Origin: JAWKSY01 sp041402125
Lineage (GTDB): Bacteria; Planctomycetota; GCA-002687715; DRQF01
Length of the DNA: 64,000 nucleotides
Assembly (NCBI GenBank): GCA_041402125.1
Contig: JAWKSY010000023.1
Span: 1 to 64,000 of the forward strand
Direction of reading: 5' to 3'
In this document: piece by piece, positions 1 to 8,906 of the stretch
Layout of the letters: each line of letters starts with the position of its first letter
Position numbering within the stretch: position 1 is the first letter of the stretch
Notes under the pieces: model-generated
Seen by the model: the letters and a program-made list of their open reading frames with translations, nothing else
Database searches by the model: none
What the model was told of the DNA's origin: nothing
Made by a program: the position numbers and the translations under genes

Positions 1-1473
1 GAAGACCTCGCCGAACTGCCCGCGTCCGCCCGACTGCTTCTTGTGACGGTAGTGACCCTCGGCCGGCGTCGTCGCGGTCTCCCGGTAGGGAATCCGCGCC
101 GGCGAGGTCTCGACCTCGATGCCGTAGCGTTCCTTCAGGCGCTGGAAGACCAGGTCGAGCTGCATGACGGAGATGCCGCTCGCGATCGCCTCGTGCGTGA
201 TCGGATCGCGTTCGACGTGGAAGGTCGAGATCTCGTCCGACAGCTTCGTGAGCGCTTCCGCGATCTTCTGCTCCTCGCCCCGGTTCGCGGGACGGACGGC
301 GACGTGGGCCATCGGTCGGGGGAAGGGAATCGTCGCGAGATGTCGCGGGGGATCCTCGGTGGTGATGGTGTCGCCGAGGTGGATCGACTCCATCTTCGTG
401 AGGGCGATCGTGTCGCCGACGCGGGCGCTCTCGACGGGCTCGAGGTCCTTGCCGAAGGGCTCGGCCATGTGCCCGACCTTCTCCTTCTTCGCCCCGCTCG
501 AGTTGTGGATGATCTGGCCGCTCTGGATCGATCCCGAGAGCACCTTCACGTAGACGATCTTGCCGACGTGCTTGTCGATGTGCGCCTTGAAGACCTGGCC
601 GTAGAAGGGACCGTTGATCGGGTCCTCGATCGGAGCCCCCTCGTCGTCGCCGTCGGCGAAGAGTCGGCGACGCAGGGCGGCGCGGTCCGGCGAGCGGACG
701 AAGACGGGGAAGCAGTCCAGCAGGTCGCGGAGCCCGATGTCCTTCTCGGCGCTCGTCGAGATGATCGGAGACAGGAGTCCCTCACTCGCCGCCCGCATGA
801 AGCAGCGGCGCAGCTCCTCGCCCTCGGTCTCCTCGCCGTCGAGGTAGCGCATCGTGACCTCGTCGTCGACGAGGACCGCATTCTCGACGAAGGCCTTGTA
901 GTAGGCCTGACCCTGCTCGGTCGCGCCGCCCTTCTCGCGAAGCAGCTTCTCGGTGGCGGTGAAGTCGGGGCCGAATCCCTGCGGGATCGCGACGGGGATG
1001 CACTTCTCCCCGAACCAGGACTGGATCTCCTGGACGCAGCGCTCGAAGTCGAGGTCCGGCTGGTCGCACTTCGTCAGCGCGATGATGCGGGCCTTGCCGA
1101 GGCTCTCGGCGACCTCGAAGACCCGGCGCGTGTTGACCTTCACGCCCTGCGTGGCGTTGACGCAGATGACGACGCCGTCACTGGCGGCGATGGCCGCCAC
1201 CGCGTCGCCGAGGAAGTCGGGGTAGCCCGGCGTGTCCAGCAGGTTGACGCGCACGCCCTTCCACTCGAGGTGGGCCTGGGAGAGCTCGATGGTGTGCTTC
1301 TTGGCCTTCTCCTGGTCGTCGAAGTCGAAGACCGAGGTGCCGTCCTTGACGCTGCCGAGGCGCTTGACCGCGCCGGCCTTGAAGAGCAGTCCGTCGGCGA
1401 TCGAGGTCTTTCCGGAATCGCTGTGGCCGACGATGCACACGTTCCGGATCTCGCTGGGATCGTGCTCTTTCAT
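1..1473 (-). CDS. EF-G-like translational GTPase (3' end outside window)
   Basis: The visible 491 codons are the N-terminal part of an elongation-factor-G family protein; the C-terminus lies beyond position 1. I read a P-loop GHSDSGKTS near residue 17, a switch-II DTPGYPDF motif, and TKCD in place of the usual NKxD G4 motif. Near the window edge is the start of domain IV (KKQSGGRGQFGEVF). GHSDSGKT rather than the classical AHIDAGKT, together with the short G domain, fits the EF-G-like paralogue family better than the housekeeping FusA. Its exact role (translocation, ribosome release or other) cannot be decided here. The ATG start has AGGAG about 10 bases upstream. No neighbour shares its transcript within the window. 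Confidence 0.85.
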   Translation of the reverse strand, partial: MKEHDPSEIRNVCIVGHSDSGKTSIADGLLFKAGAVKRLGSVKDGTSVFDFDDQEKAKKHTIELSQAHLEWKGVRVNLLDTPGYPDFLGDAVAAIAASDGVVICVNATQGVKVNTRRVFEVAESLGKARIIALTKCDQPDLDFERCVQEIQSWFGEKCIPVAIPQGFGPDFTATEKLLREKGGATEQGQAYYKAFVENAVLVDDEVTMRYLDGEETEGEELRRCFMRAASEGLLSPIISTSAEKDIGLRDLLDCFPVFVRSPDRAALRRRLFADGDDEGAPIEDPINGPFYGQVFKAHIDKHVGKIVYVKVLSGSIQSGQIIHNSSGAKKEKVGHMAEPFGKDLEPVESARVGDTIALTKMESIHLGDTITTEDPPRHLATIPFPRPMAHVAVRPANRGEEQKIAEALTKLSDEISTFHVERDPITHEAIASGISVMQLDLVFQRLKERYGIEVETSPARIPYRETATTPAEGHYRHKKQSGGRGQFGEVF

Positions 1474-1555
1474 CTGGACGGACTCCTGAAGCGAAGGAGG
1501 ATGCGGAAACTGCGGAAGCTGAGGTTAGGAGGCGCCAGGATTCCTGTAAAGCGAA

Positions 1556-1594
1556 AAGGGGCCGCCCCCTCCGGTCCGGAGAAGGCGGCCCCTT
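1556..1594 (-). terminator. Intrinsic terminator after the OmpA-like gene
   Basis: An 11-bp perfect stem (1556-1566 with 1584-1594, AAGGGGCCGCC pairing) is followed on the minus strand by TTTT. A smaller nested hairpin (CTCCG/CGGAG) sits in the loop. It lies about 50 bases after the stop of the OmpA-like gene, so it should end that transcript. Confidence 0.75.
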
Positions 1595-1645
1595 CGAGGG
1601 GACGGTTTCGTCCTCGCGAGCGACCCGCGGCCGCCCGGACTCAGC

Positions 1646-2449
1646 TCACAGCGAGTCGGAGGAGAGCACGAGCTCGACCCGACGGTTGCGCGCCAGCGCC
1701 TCCTTCGAGCCGCCGGAAACGACCGGTCGGTGCTCGCCGTAGCCGACGACGCGCATCCGGTTCTCGGCGATCCCCTTGTTGGCCTTCAGGTAGTCCTGCA
1801 CGACGAGCGCCCGCGCCATCGAGAGGGCCATGTTGGTCCCCCACTTCGCCTTGCTCTTGCCGAGCGGCGTCGCGTCGGTGTGGCCCTCGACACTCACGTA
1901 GAGACCGCGCTCGCGACGCAGGACGTCGCCGACGCGATCGAGGACCTTCTTGCCCTCGGCCGTGAGCTCGGACGAGGCGAGCGCGAACATCGCGGAGGAC
2001 CCGAGACGGAGGCGCAGCTTGCCGTCGCCGAGGTCGACCACGTCGACGTCGGGACCGGCGAGGCCGGAGACGTCGACGCGCGGGGCGCGCTTCGGCTCGG
2101 TGTGAACGGCCGGCTGGACCTTGGGCTCGGCCGGAGCGGCGGGACGCTTGCGCGCCTCGGCGAGCTCGCCGCGGAGCTGCGTGTTCTCCCCGCGGAGCCG
2201 GTCCGCCTCGGAACGTGCCCGCATGAGGTCGTCGCTCTTGGCCTTCAGCTCCTTCTCGTAGGCTCCCTCGACCGATCCGACGTCGTCGATCCGGCGGCGG
2301 AGGTTCTGGTTCTCCTCGCGGAGGACCGACACCTCGCGATCGAGCTCGCCCTCGTCCTGATTGGTCGAGGCGCAGCTCGGCAGCGCGATGAGCGCGGCCG
2401 CGGCGAGGAGTGCGAAATGGCGAATACGGATTCCCTGCTTCATGATCAT
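1646..2449 (-). CDS. OmpA/Pal-family peptidoglycan-binding lipoprotein
   Basis: The protein has 267 residues. The N-terminus is a lipoprotein signal (hydrophobic AALIALPSC with the lipobox cysteine near residue 26). A coiled-coil stretch of about 70 residues (REENQNLRRRIDD and ENTQLRGELAEARK) follows, then a Pro/Ala linker. The C-terminal OmpA-like domain carries SSELTAEGKKVLDRVGDVL, GHTDATPLG and NRRVEL, the residues that bind diaminopimelate-containing peptidoglycan in this family. The likely role is tethering the outer membrane or an envelope complex to the wall. The extended coiled coil sets it apart from short Pal and resembles MotB/OmpA spacer architecture, but it has no transmembrane stator helix. 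A second ATG two codons downstream is also possible. No tol genes are nearby. Confidence 0.85.
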   Translation of the reverse strand: MIMKQGIRIRHFALLAAAALIALPSCASTNQDEGELDREVSVLREENQNLRRRIDDVGSVEGAYEKELKAKSDDLMRARSEADRLRGENTQLRGELAEARKRPAAPAEPKVQPAVHTEPKRAPRVDVSGLAGPDVDVVDLGDGKLRLRLGSSAMFALASSELTAEGKKVLDRVGDVLRRERGLYVSVEGHTDATPLGKSKAKWGTNMALSMARALVVQDYLKANKGIAENRMRVVGYGEHRPVVSGGSKEALARNRRVELVLSSDSL

Positions 2450-2526
2450 GGTCTACCTCCCTCCGGCGAGGTCCCTCCCCAGACTCGCTCCCCTCCGGCA
2501 ACCGCACCGGGAACGAGGAGCCGTCG

Positions 2527-3390
2527 TCAACGAGCCGCGAGCCGCGCGATCTCGTCCAGCAGTGCCGGGCCCCAGAGACTCGTCACCATCGTCCCCGCCG
2601 CGAGGAAGGGGCCGAAGGGGACGTAGCGATCCCGCTTCACGAGGAGCACCGCGATTCCCACCACGGAGCCCAGGAAGCAGGCCACCAGGAGCGCGAAGAG
2701 GGCCCATATGCCGAGAAGACCGCCCATCCCGGCAAAGAGCTTCACGTCCCCCAGTCCCATCGCGTCCTTCCGGAAGACCTTCGTGGCCCCCCATCCGAGC
2801 GCGAAAAGCGTTCCACCGGCGGCCGCGGCCCCGGCGATTCCATTCGCGAGCGCGTTCCAGTCCGCCCCCTCGAAGGGCGTCCAGACGGGCTCGGGCATCA
2901 CTCCCGGCGCCGCGAAGGCGAGGAGCGGGGCGATCGCGATTCCCGGAATCGTGATCGCGTCCGGCAGGATCCGGTAGTCGTAGTCGATCACCGCCAGCGC
3001 CAGGAGCGTCGAGGCGACGATCGCGTGGACCCCGAAGGTCCGCCAGGGCTCGCTCCATCCCGGCGTCGTGCCCCACGCCTCGGTCCCTCCGACGTCCAGC
3101 CGGAACAGGGCCAGGAAGAGGGCCGCGGTGGTGAGCTCGATGAGCGGATACCGCATCGAGATCCGCGTGCGACAGTTGAAGCAACGCCCGGCCAGGCGGA
3201 CCCAGCTCAGGACCGGAATGTTGTCATGCCAGCGGAGTTGTACCCCGCATCGGGGACACCGCGAGCGCGTGTGCTTCCACACCGACAGGCACACCCGCGG
3301 CGTCCGGAAGATCACGACGTTGAGGAAGCTGCCGACGAAGAGCCCGATGAGCCCCACGAAGCACAGGATCGAGACCTCGAGGGCTCCCAT
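2527..3390 (-). CDS. pilD: Prepilin peptidase / N-methyltransferase (A24 family)
   Basis: This 287-residue polytopic membrane enzyme cleaves type IV prepilin leader peptides and methylates the new N-terminus. The N-terminal methyltransferase part shows the two CxxC pairs (CPRC and CFNC). The peptidase part has the aspartates of A24 proteases in VIDYDYRILPD and in GLGDVKLFAGMGG (GxGD motif). The frame is open 47 codons further upstream, but the ATG at 3390 is preceded by GGAGG and begins MGALEVSILCFVGLIGLFVGSF, a first membrane helix as expected for the family. It belongs functionally with pilT and pilMNOQ elsewhere in the window, although it is transcribed separately. Confidence 0.93.
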   Translation of the reverse strand: MGALEVSILCFVGLIGLFVGSFLNVVIFRTPRVCLSVWKHTRSRCPRCGVQLRWHDNIPVLSWVRLAGRCFNCRTRISMRYPLIELTTAALFLALFRLDVGGTEAWGTTPGWSEPWRTFGVHAIVASTLLALAVIDYDYRILPDAITIPGIAIAPLLAFAAPGVMPEPVWTPFEGADWNALANGIAGAAAAGGTLFALGWGATKVFRKDAMGLGDVKLFAGMGGLLGIWALFALLVACFLGSVVGIAVLLVKRDRYVPFGPFLAAGTMVTSLWGPALLDEIARLAAR

Positions 3391-3534
3391 CCTCGCCTCC
3401 GTCCGCGTTGTTGGCGATTCGGAGCGACGCCGCCACGTCGATCCGGTTCCCGACCGCGCAAGATGATAGCGCCCCGCCCGCGGCCTGTAAACGCCGGATC
3501 GACGAGGCTCCCGAAAGTCGCCGCGTCTCACGAG

Positions 3535-3570
3535 AAGGGGCCCGGTCGCCGCGCGGCGACCGGGCCCCTC
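3535..3570 (-). terminator. GC-rich hairpin after the large lipoprotein gene
   Basis: A perfect stem of about 16 bp (AAGGGGCCCGGTCGCC family, 3537-3550 with 3555-3568, tetraloop GCGC) lies 45-80 bases downstream of the lipoprotein stop. There is no clear U-tract on the minus strand, only CTTCTC, so it is either a U-poor terminator or a transcript-stabilising hairpin. Confidence 0.55.
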
Positions 3571-3613
3571 TCGTCGCGTCCCCGACGGAGTCGGGGCGCG
3601 CCGCTTCGCGGGG

Positions 3614-6174
3614 TCAAGGCGTGAAGGCGTATCCGAGGAGGAAGCCGTTCAGCGACGGGACCACGTTGGTGAGGTTGTTCGACTCGAACGTGAACTTCAC
3701 CCGGAAGAAGCGGGGTTCGGGGCGGAACCCGGACCCGCGGTCAGCAGCACGAGCTGATCGGGGTTGAGGGTGCCGTTCCGCGAGACGTAGGTCCGGAAGG
3801 TCGTCATCGGCGCGCCGGGCTGGTTGCCCGTGCCGGCCGAGGCGGCCTGGATCTCCACCGTGATGAAGGTGTTGGCCGGACGCGACGCGATCGACGGGAT
3901 CAGATCCAGCGAGATGAAGTCCGCCGAACCGACGCCCGCACCGAGGTCGTACCACTTCGTCTGGGCCTCGGACACGCGCTTCATGAAGGTGAGGCGGCCG
4001 TGGTAGACGACGGAGTCGAGGAAGAACGAGTTCACCGCGTCCGGCGCGCCGGCGAGGCGACGCGGCGGGACCGGCGAGTTGACGTTCGTCCCCAGCACGA
4101 TGTTCGAGGTCGGCGGGATCGGCGCCGCCGCCGAGGCCGGGATGTTGATGTCGATCAGGACGTTCGGCTTCCGCGAGGTGCCGATCGAGTTCGTCTCGGT
4201 CCGGTTGCCGAGGAAGTCGAAGGGCAGCGTGAAGAGCGGATACGGGATGAACGTCGCGGCGAGCGTCGCGAAACCGACGTCGTAGGGCTGCGGCGGGATG
4301 ACCTGGATCGGCGACTCCTTGTAGAAGGAGGGCATGTTCAGACCCGGGAAGGGGTGCGAGGTCGGATTGATCCAGTCGTTCTGCGGGTTGTTGAAGTTGA
4401 AGTTCTCGTTGTAGGCGTTCGTCAGCCCCTGGGCCGCGCCCGTGCCGAGGTTCGGCGCGTCGCAGACCGTGTGGCCCACCTTCATCTCGAAGTTCTGGAA
4501 GATGTGCGTGCCGAAGGCGACGCCGCTGACCGCGCCCCACTCGTAGAGCTCGATCGTATCCCGCAGGTCGGCGGGCAGGTTCGCGCTGGTGGTCTGACCG
4601 GTCTGGCTGGTGGCGTACAGCATCTGGAGATGGTTGCCGCCGGACGGGTTCGCGATCGTGCCGCAGTTGGCGACGGTGCCCGAGATCAGGTTGTTCGCGC
4701 AGCCGTTCGTCTGGTCGTCGTCGAAGGGCGCCGAGAACGGAATGACCATGTTCGGGCTCACGCCCGAGGCCACGCCCTGCGGCTGCATCGGGAACTGGGT
4801 CCGGGGCGCGCCGATGGCCGCGTTGCCGAGACCGCCGGGAACGTTCGGGAGCGCGCTGCCGCTGATCGGGAGGCCCATCAGCATGGCGTTGTTGTTCCCG
4901 TTCCAGATCGCGGCGTTGTAGCGCGGGGTGAACTGGGCGGTCGACGTCTCTTCCTGGCTGTTGTCCTGAAAGGTCTCACCGATCGTCGCCGGCGTCGGGA
5001 CGCCGGGCTGGTTGACGGTGGTGAAGGTCGTGACCATCTGGTTCGACAGCGGGAGCTGGTTGCCCGAGACGCCGCTCGGCAGGCCGAGGATGTCCTCGCT
5101 GTCGAACTGGTTCGTTCCCACCGAGACCTGGATGTTGTAGGGACCGGCGCCGAATCCGCCATCACCCGCCGGCGTGAGCATGAAGGTCGAGTTCGTCGGA
5201 TCGGCGGTGACGACGACCGGAACGATGACGCCCAGCGGCGACGTCGTCGTGATGACCGAGACGTTGCGGACGATGAGGTTCGTCTGCGCGTCGATCGTGC
5301 CCGGGTCGATGCCCGGATCGAAGGTCACGATGATCGTGTCGTCGAAGGGGATCGTCGTCGGCGTCGCGAGGCCGTTCTGGACCGCCACCGTGGTGACGTC
5401 GAGAACCTGCGGCGGCACGTTCGACTCGATGAAGCCCGGGCTCGGGACGAAGAAGGTCGACTCCGTCGGCGAGCCGACGAGACCCACCGGAACGGTCGGC
5501 GGCAGCGAACCGAAGGACGGCAGGGGCGCGCCGCCGACGATCAGGCCGCCGGGCGCGAAGATGTCGTAGCGGATCGGGTTGTCCGGCGGACCGGGCAGGA
5601 AGCCGTCGCTGAAGGGAAGGCCGAAGTCGTTGACCGTCGGCACGACCGGGTCGAAGACCAGGAAGCGAGGGTCGTTCTTCGCGACGCCGAGGATGCCCGG
5701 GAAGGGCGTGGCGCTGATGGCGCCGCCGTTCTCCTCGAAGACGCCGAAGGCCTGGGCCGCGAGGGTCTGGTTCTTGAACGCGTAGTACTCGATGCGGCTG
5801 CCGTTCGAGGCGAGGATCCCCTGATCCTGCGAGAACGGGAAGGGGCCGACGAGTCCGAGGAAGGTCTTCGGGTTGACTCCGTTGAGCTGGAAGCCGCCGA
5901 AGGGCGCGGCGCTGACCGCGCCCGCGAACTTCATCACCAGCACCGCGTTGCGCGGATACGGCTGGGCGCAGCCGCCGGGGGCGGTGCAGTTCGCCGGGTC
6001 GACGCCCGGGAAGCCGACGAAGGAGGTGCCGAGGACGAAGTTCGACAGCGAACCGCCGCCGCCTCCACCGCCGCCGCCACCACCACCACAGGCCGTCAGC
6101 ACCAGCGCGACCGAGAGGCCGGCGAGCACCGCGAGGCTCCTGGCTCGCTTGCGAGTCGTGAGCATGAAAACCAA
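3614..6174 (-). CDS. Large secreted Ig-like lipoprotein, one frame break near the C-terminus
   Basis: Start at 6174 (GGAGG 9 bases upstream). The signal peptide ends in a lipobox LTAC followed by twelve glycines, so it is probably an outer-surface lipoprotein. The body resembles bacterial Ig-like repeats of the SbsA/Big_5 type, with phrases such as TIIVTFDPGIDPGTID and VLVMKFAGAVSAAPF. The uninterrupted frame stops at 3697 (825 aa). Close to that stop the -1 frame continues with a sensible sequence, RFFRVKFTFESNN to GYAFTP, ending at 3614. One missing C in either C-run of the coding strand (plus-strand G-runs 3712-3715 or 3719-3722) joins the two parts into about 853 aa. The specific function is unknown; adhesion or surface structure is a guess. 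Confidence 0.7.
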
Positions 6175-6507
6175 TCCTCCGCTTCAAACCCGTTCTGGGT
6201 GATTCTCCGGCGCGGTCGGCGGCGTCTCCGCCCGACCCCTCGTCCGATCCTTACCGACCGTCGGCGCGCATCTTAGCGACCGGCCCCTCGGGGCGAAAGG
6301 ATCCCCGTATCCGAGCGTCGCGACGGGCTTTCCGGCCCGGCCGGACCCGCTTCGAACTCGCACCGCCCTGCTTGGAGCGAAGGCCGTGCCAATCCGGCTC
6401 CGGAAGTTGGCCGCCGCAAGCCGCGCCGAGACAGGACCTTACAGCGGACGGGCGACGGCGCGTGCCGACGGACGGTCGGGTCCGTGCATTTTCGAACGGC
6501 CCCCGCT
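6175..6507. other. Intergenic region between pyrB and the lipoprotein gene
   Basis: This 333-bp stretch has no credible gene. It holds the ribosome binding site of the lipoprotein gene (GGAGG at about 6180) and a short GCCCC/GGGGC hairpin near 6283-6295. I could not identify a confident promoter. Confidence 0.5.
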
Positions 6508-7689
6508 TCAGGATCGCGCCAGGGGCGCGTCGCAGAACGCGCAACGATCTCCGCCTTCCCGGGCGGTCCGGGCCTCTCCCTCGACCGCCGCCTGGGGGTC
6601 GTTGACGATGCAGTTGGCGTTCGTGCAGCGCTCGTCGCTCGCCAGCGGTCGGACCGGTCGCGCCGGCGAATCGCCCGCCTCCACGAGCTCCGTTCCGAGC
6701 AGGTAGGAGAGCAGCGCCATCCGGATCGGGACCCCCCACGCGGCCTGGCGGAAGTAGAGCCCCCGCGGATCGCGGTCGACGTCGGGGTGGATCTCGTCGA
6801 GCCGGGGCAGCGGATGGAGGACGACCGCGTTCTCGAAGGGACGCTCGGCGAGGAAGGCCGTGTCGACGCTCGGGAGTCCGCGGGTGCGGTCGCGCTCGTC
6901 GGGAGCCAGTCGTTCGCGCTGCAGCCGGGTCACGTAGATCGCATCGAGTTCGCGACCGGCGAGATCCAGCGCGTCGTCCTCGAGCCCCCAGGCCGCGGGA
7001 TCCCGGGTGAAGAGGATGCCGCGACGCGCCTCGCCGAAGAGGCGCTCCATGCCGCAGATCGCGACCTCGTGATCCTCGACGTCGCCGTTCTCGCGACAGT
7101 CCTGCCGCACGTAGTCGGGAAGATCGAGCCCGGTCTCCGAGATGCAGAGGACGTCGGAACCGAAGCCGACGAGCGCGAGCGCGAGCGAGTGGGTCGTGCG
7201 GCCGTACTTGAGATCGCCGTAGAGCACGACCTTCAGCCCGTCGAGCTTCCCCTTCACGCGGCGCAGCGCGTAGAGGTCGCAGAGCGTCTGGGTCGGATGC
7301 TCGTGCCCTCCGTCGCCGGCGTTGATCACCGGCACCGGCGCGATCTTCGCCGCGAGACGGGCGGCGCCCGCGCGCGGATGGCGCAGCACGATGACGTCGG
7401 TGTAGGACCCCACCATCTGCACGCTGTCGGCGAGGGTCTCGCCCTTCGAGAAGGACGACGCGCCCGCGTCCGCGAGCGTGATGACGCGGCCGCCGAGCCG
7501 GTTCATCGCGGACTCGAAGCTGAGCCGCGTTCGCGTGCTGGGCTCCAGGAAGAGCGAGCCCATGATGTGGCCGGCCAGGAGACCGTGGCTCGAGCGCAGG
7601 AGGCGCTGCATGCGGTCCGCCACCGCAAAGAGCCCGATCATCTCCTCGTTCGAGAAGTCGCGGATCGAGATGAAGTCGCGCTTGGTCAC
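6508..7689 (-). CDS. pyrB: Aspartate carbamoyltransferase catalytic chain with C-terminal PyrI-type zinc domain
   Basis: It catalyses carbamoyl phosphate plus aspartate to N-carbamoylaspartate in pyrimidine synthesis. Catalytic motifs are clear: EPSTRTRLSFESAM near residue 50, GGHEHPTQTLCDLYAL near 130, and HPLPRLDEI near 300. The protein is 393 aa against about 310 for a plain catalytic chain. The extra C-terminus carries Cys355-x4-Cys360 (CTNANC), 22 residues, then Cys383-x2-Cys386 (CAFC). This spacing matches the zinc site of the PyrI regulatory chain (CPNSNC, 23 residues, CKYC in E. coli). The PyrI allosteric nucleotide-binding domain is not visible. The start is GTG at 7689, because the open frame upstream is non-homologous. 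It is the last gene of the PDZ-coaX-mnmE-like-pyrB unit, 47 bases after its neighbour. Confidence 0.93.
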   Translation of the reverse strand: MTKRDFISIRDFSNEEMIGLFAVADRMQRLLRSSHGLLAGHIMGSLFLEPSTRTRLSFESAMNRLGGRVITLADAGASSFSKGETLADSVQMVGSYTDVIVLRHPRAGAARLAAKIAPVPVINAGDGGHEHPTQTLCDLYALRRVKGKLDGLKVVLYGDLKYGRTTHSLALALVGFGSDVLCISETGLDLPDYVRQDCRENGDVEDHEVAICGMERLFGEARRGILFTRDPAAWGLEDDALDLAGRELDAIYVTRLQRERLAPDERDRTRGLPSVDTAFLAERPFENAVVLHPLPRLDEIHPDVDRDPRGLYFRQAAWGVPIRMALLSYLLGTELVEAGDSPARPVRPLASDERCTNANCIVNDPQAAVEGEARTAREGGDRCAFCDAPLARS

Positions 7690-7736
7690 GGTGGGCTCCC
7701 TGGCGCCCCGCCCGCGCACCCCGCGCCGCGGGCGGT

Positions 7737-8906
7737 TCAGCCGGGAAGGATAGCGCCGGTGACGATCATCTCCAGGACCCGGGACGCTTCGCGCGGATCC
7801 GAGGGCATGAGCGAGGCCGCGCGCTCGATCTCGCGGACCTGGCGCTCGGTGAAGGGAATCGCCCAGCCGCGGACGGCCGGGCCGCGGAAGGCCGAGTGAT
7901 AGACCAGCCGCGCCGCGAGCGCCTCGATCCTCCCCGTCCGCCCGGAGACGGCCACCGCCGCGGGCGCGAGCTCGGCGAGTCGGACCCGCTCGTCCTCCGA
8001 GAGCAGGTCGACGTGGGTCAGGACCGGGATCCGCCCGCCTCCGGCCGCGGGCTCCGTCGGGATCTCCCCTCGCCGGACCGCCTCGTCCGCCCGACCGACC
8101 TCGAGCACGAGATCGGCGGAAGCGCGCTCGCGAAGCGCTCGGGCGACGCCGAGGCGCTCCACCGGATCGCGCGCCTCGCGCACGCCGGCGGTGTCGACGA
8201 GACGGAAGGGGTACCCGGCCAGCACGACCCGGGCCTCGACCGCATCCCGCGTCGTCCCGGGCGCCGCGTCGGCGATGACGCGCTCGCGGCCGCAGATCGC
8301 GTTGAAGAGCGTGCTCTTGCCCGCGTTCACCGACCCGGCGAGGACGACGCGCGGCGGAGAGGACATCGCGAGGCCGAAGGCGCTCCGACCGAGGACGGTG
8401 GCGAGGCGCGACTCGGCGCCGACGTTGCGATGCTCGGCCTCGCGCAGGAGCGCGATCAAGGCCTCGAGCTCCAGCCGGAGCGCGCCCTCGGACGCGGCGA
8501 GGAAGAAGAGCGCCGCCTCCTCCGCCCAGGCGGCGGAGAGGCCGGCGAGCGCCTCGCGCTGGACGGCGTCCGTCCTGGCGTCCGGGAAGAGCGCGGGATC
8601 CCACCCTTCGGCGGAGTCCTCCGGGAGCCCCGCCGTCTCGCAGATCGCCCGGATCCGCGCGGAGACCGCCGCGCCGCCGTGGTGGTGGATCTCGACCGCC
8701 TCCTCGCTCTCGATGCGCAGGAGCACCTCGTCGATCCGCTCGCCGTCGGCGACCAGGTCTCCGAAACGGACGGCGCCGCGTCCCGTGCCGCGGGCGCGGA
8801 AGTGACGCTCGAGGAAGGAGCGGACGGCCTCGCCCTCGAGGCGCAGGATCTGGATCGCGGCCGGGCCGCGCGCGCCGAGCCGCCGGACGCGGCCTCCGGC
8901 CGTCAC
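7737..8906 (-). CDS. MnmE-like GTPase paralogue lacking the C-terminal cysteine motif
   Basis: The 389 residues start at a GTG that overlaps the coaX stop as GTGA. The N-terminal ~100 residues resemble the MnmE tetrahydrofolate-binding/dimerisation domain (AAIQILRLEG, VEIHHHGGAAV). The G domain has G1 GSVNAGKST, G2 GTTRD, G3 DTAGVREARD and G4 THVD, so GTP binding looks intact. The helical region is short and the protein ends in MIVTGAILPG, with no C[IL]GK motif. That cysteine motif is present in the canonical mnmE at 38743-40083, so this copy is probably not the tRNA U34 modification enzyme. It might be a regulatory or ribosome-associated GTPase; the function is unknown. It shares an operon with coaX and pyrB. 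Confidence 0.8.
   Translation of the reverse strand: MTAGGRVRRLGARGPAAIQILRLEGEAVRSFLERHFRARGTGRGAVRFGDLVADGERIDEVLLRIESEEAVEIHHHGGAAVSARIRAICETAGLPEDSAEGWDPALFPDARTDAVQREALAGLSAAWAEEAALFFLAASEGALRLELEALIALLREAEHRNVGAESRLATVLGRSAFGLAMSSPPRVVLAGSVNAGKSTLFNAICGRERVIADAAPGTTRDAVEARVVLAGYPFRLVDTAGVREARDPVERLGVARALRERASADLVLEVGRADEAVRRGEIPTEPAAGGGRIPVLTHVDLLSEDERVRLAELAPAAVAVSGRTGRIEALAARLVYHSAFRGPAVRGWAIPFTERQVREIERAASLMPSDPREASRVLEMIVTGAILPG

Noticed and set aside
4000..6276. A 758-codon plus-strand open frame
   Set aside because: It is the mirror of the Ig-like lipoprotein gene, almost all Arg/Asp/Glu/Val, with no signal or fold.
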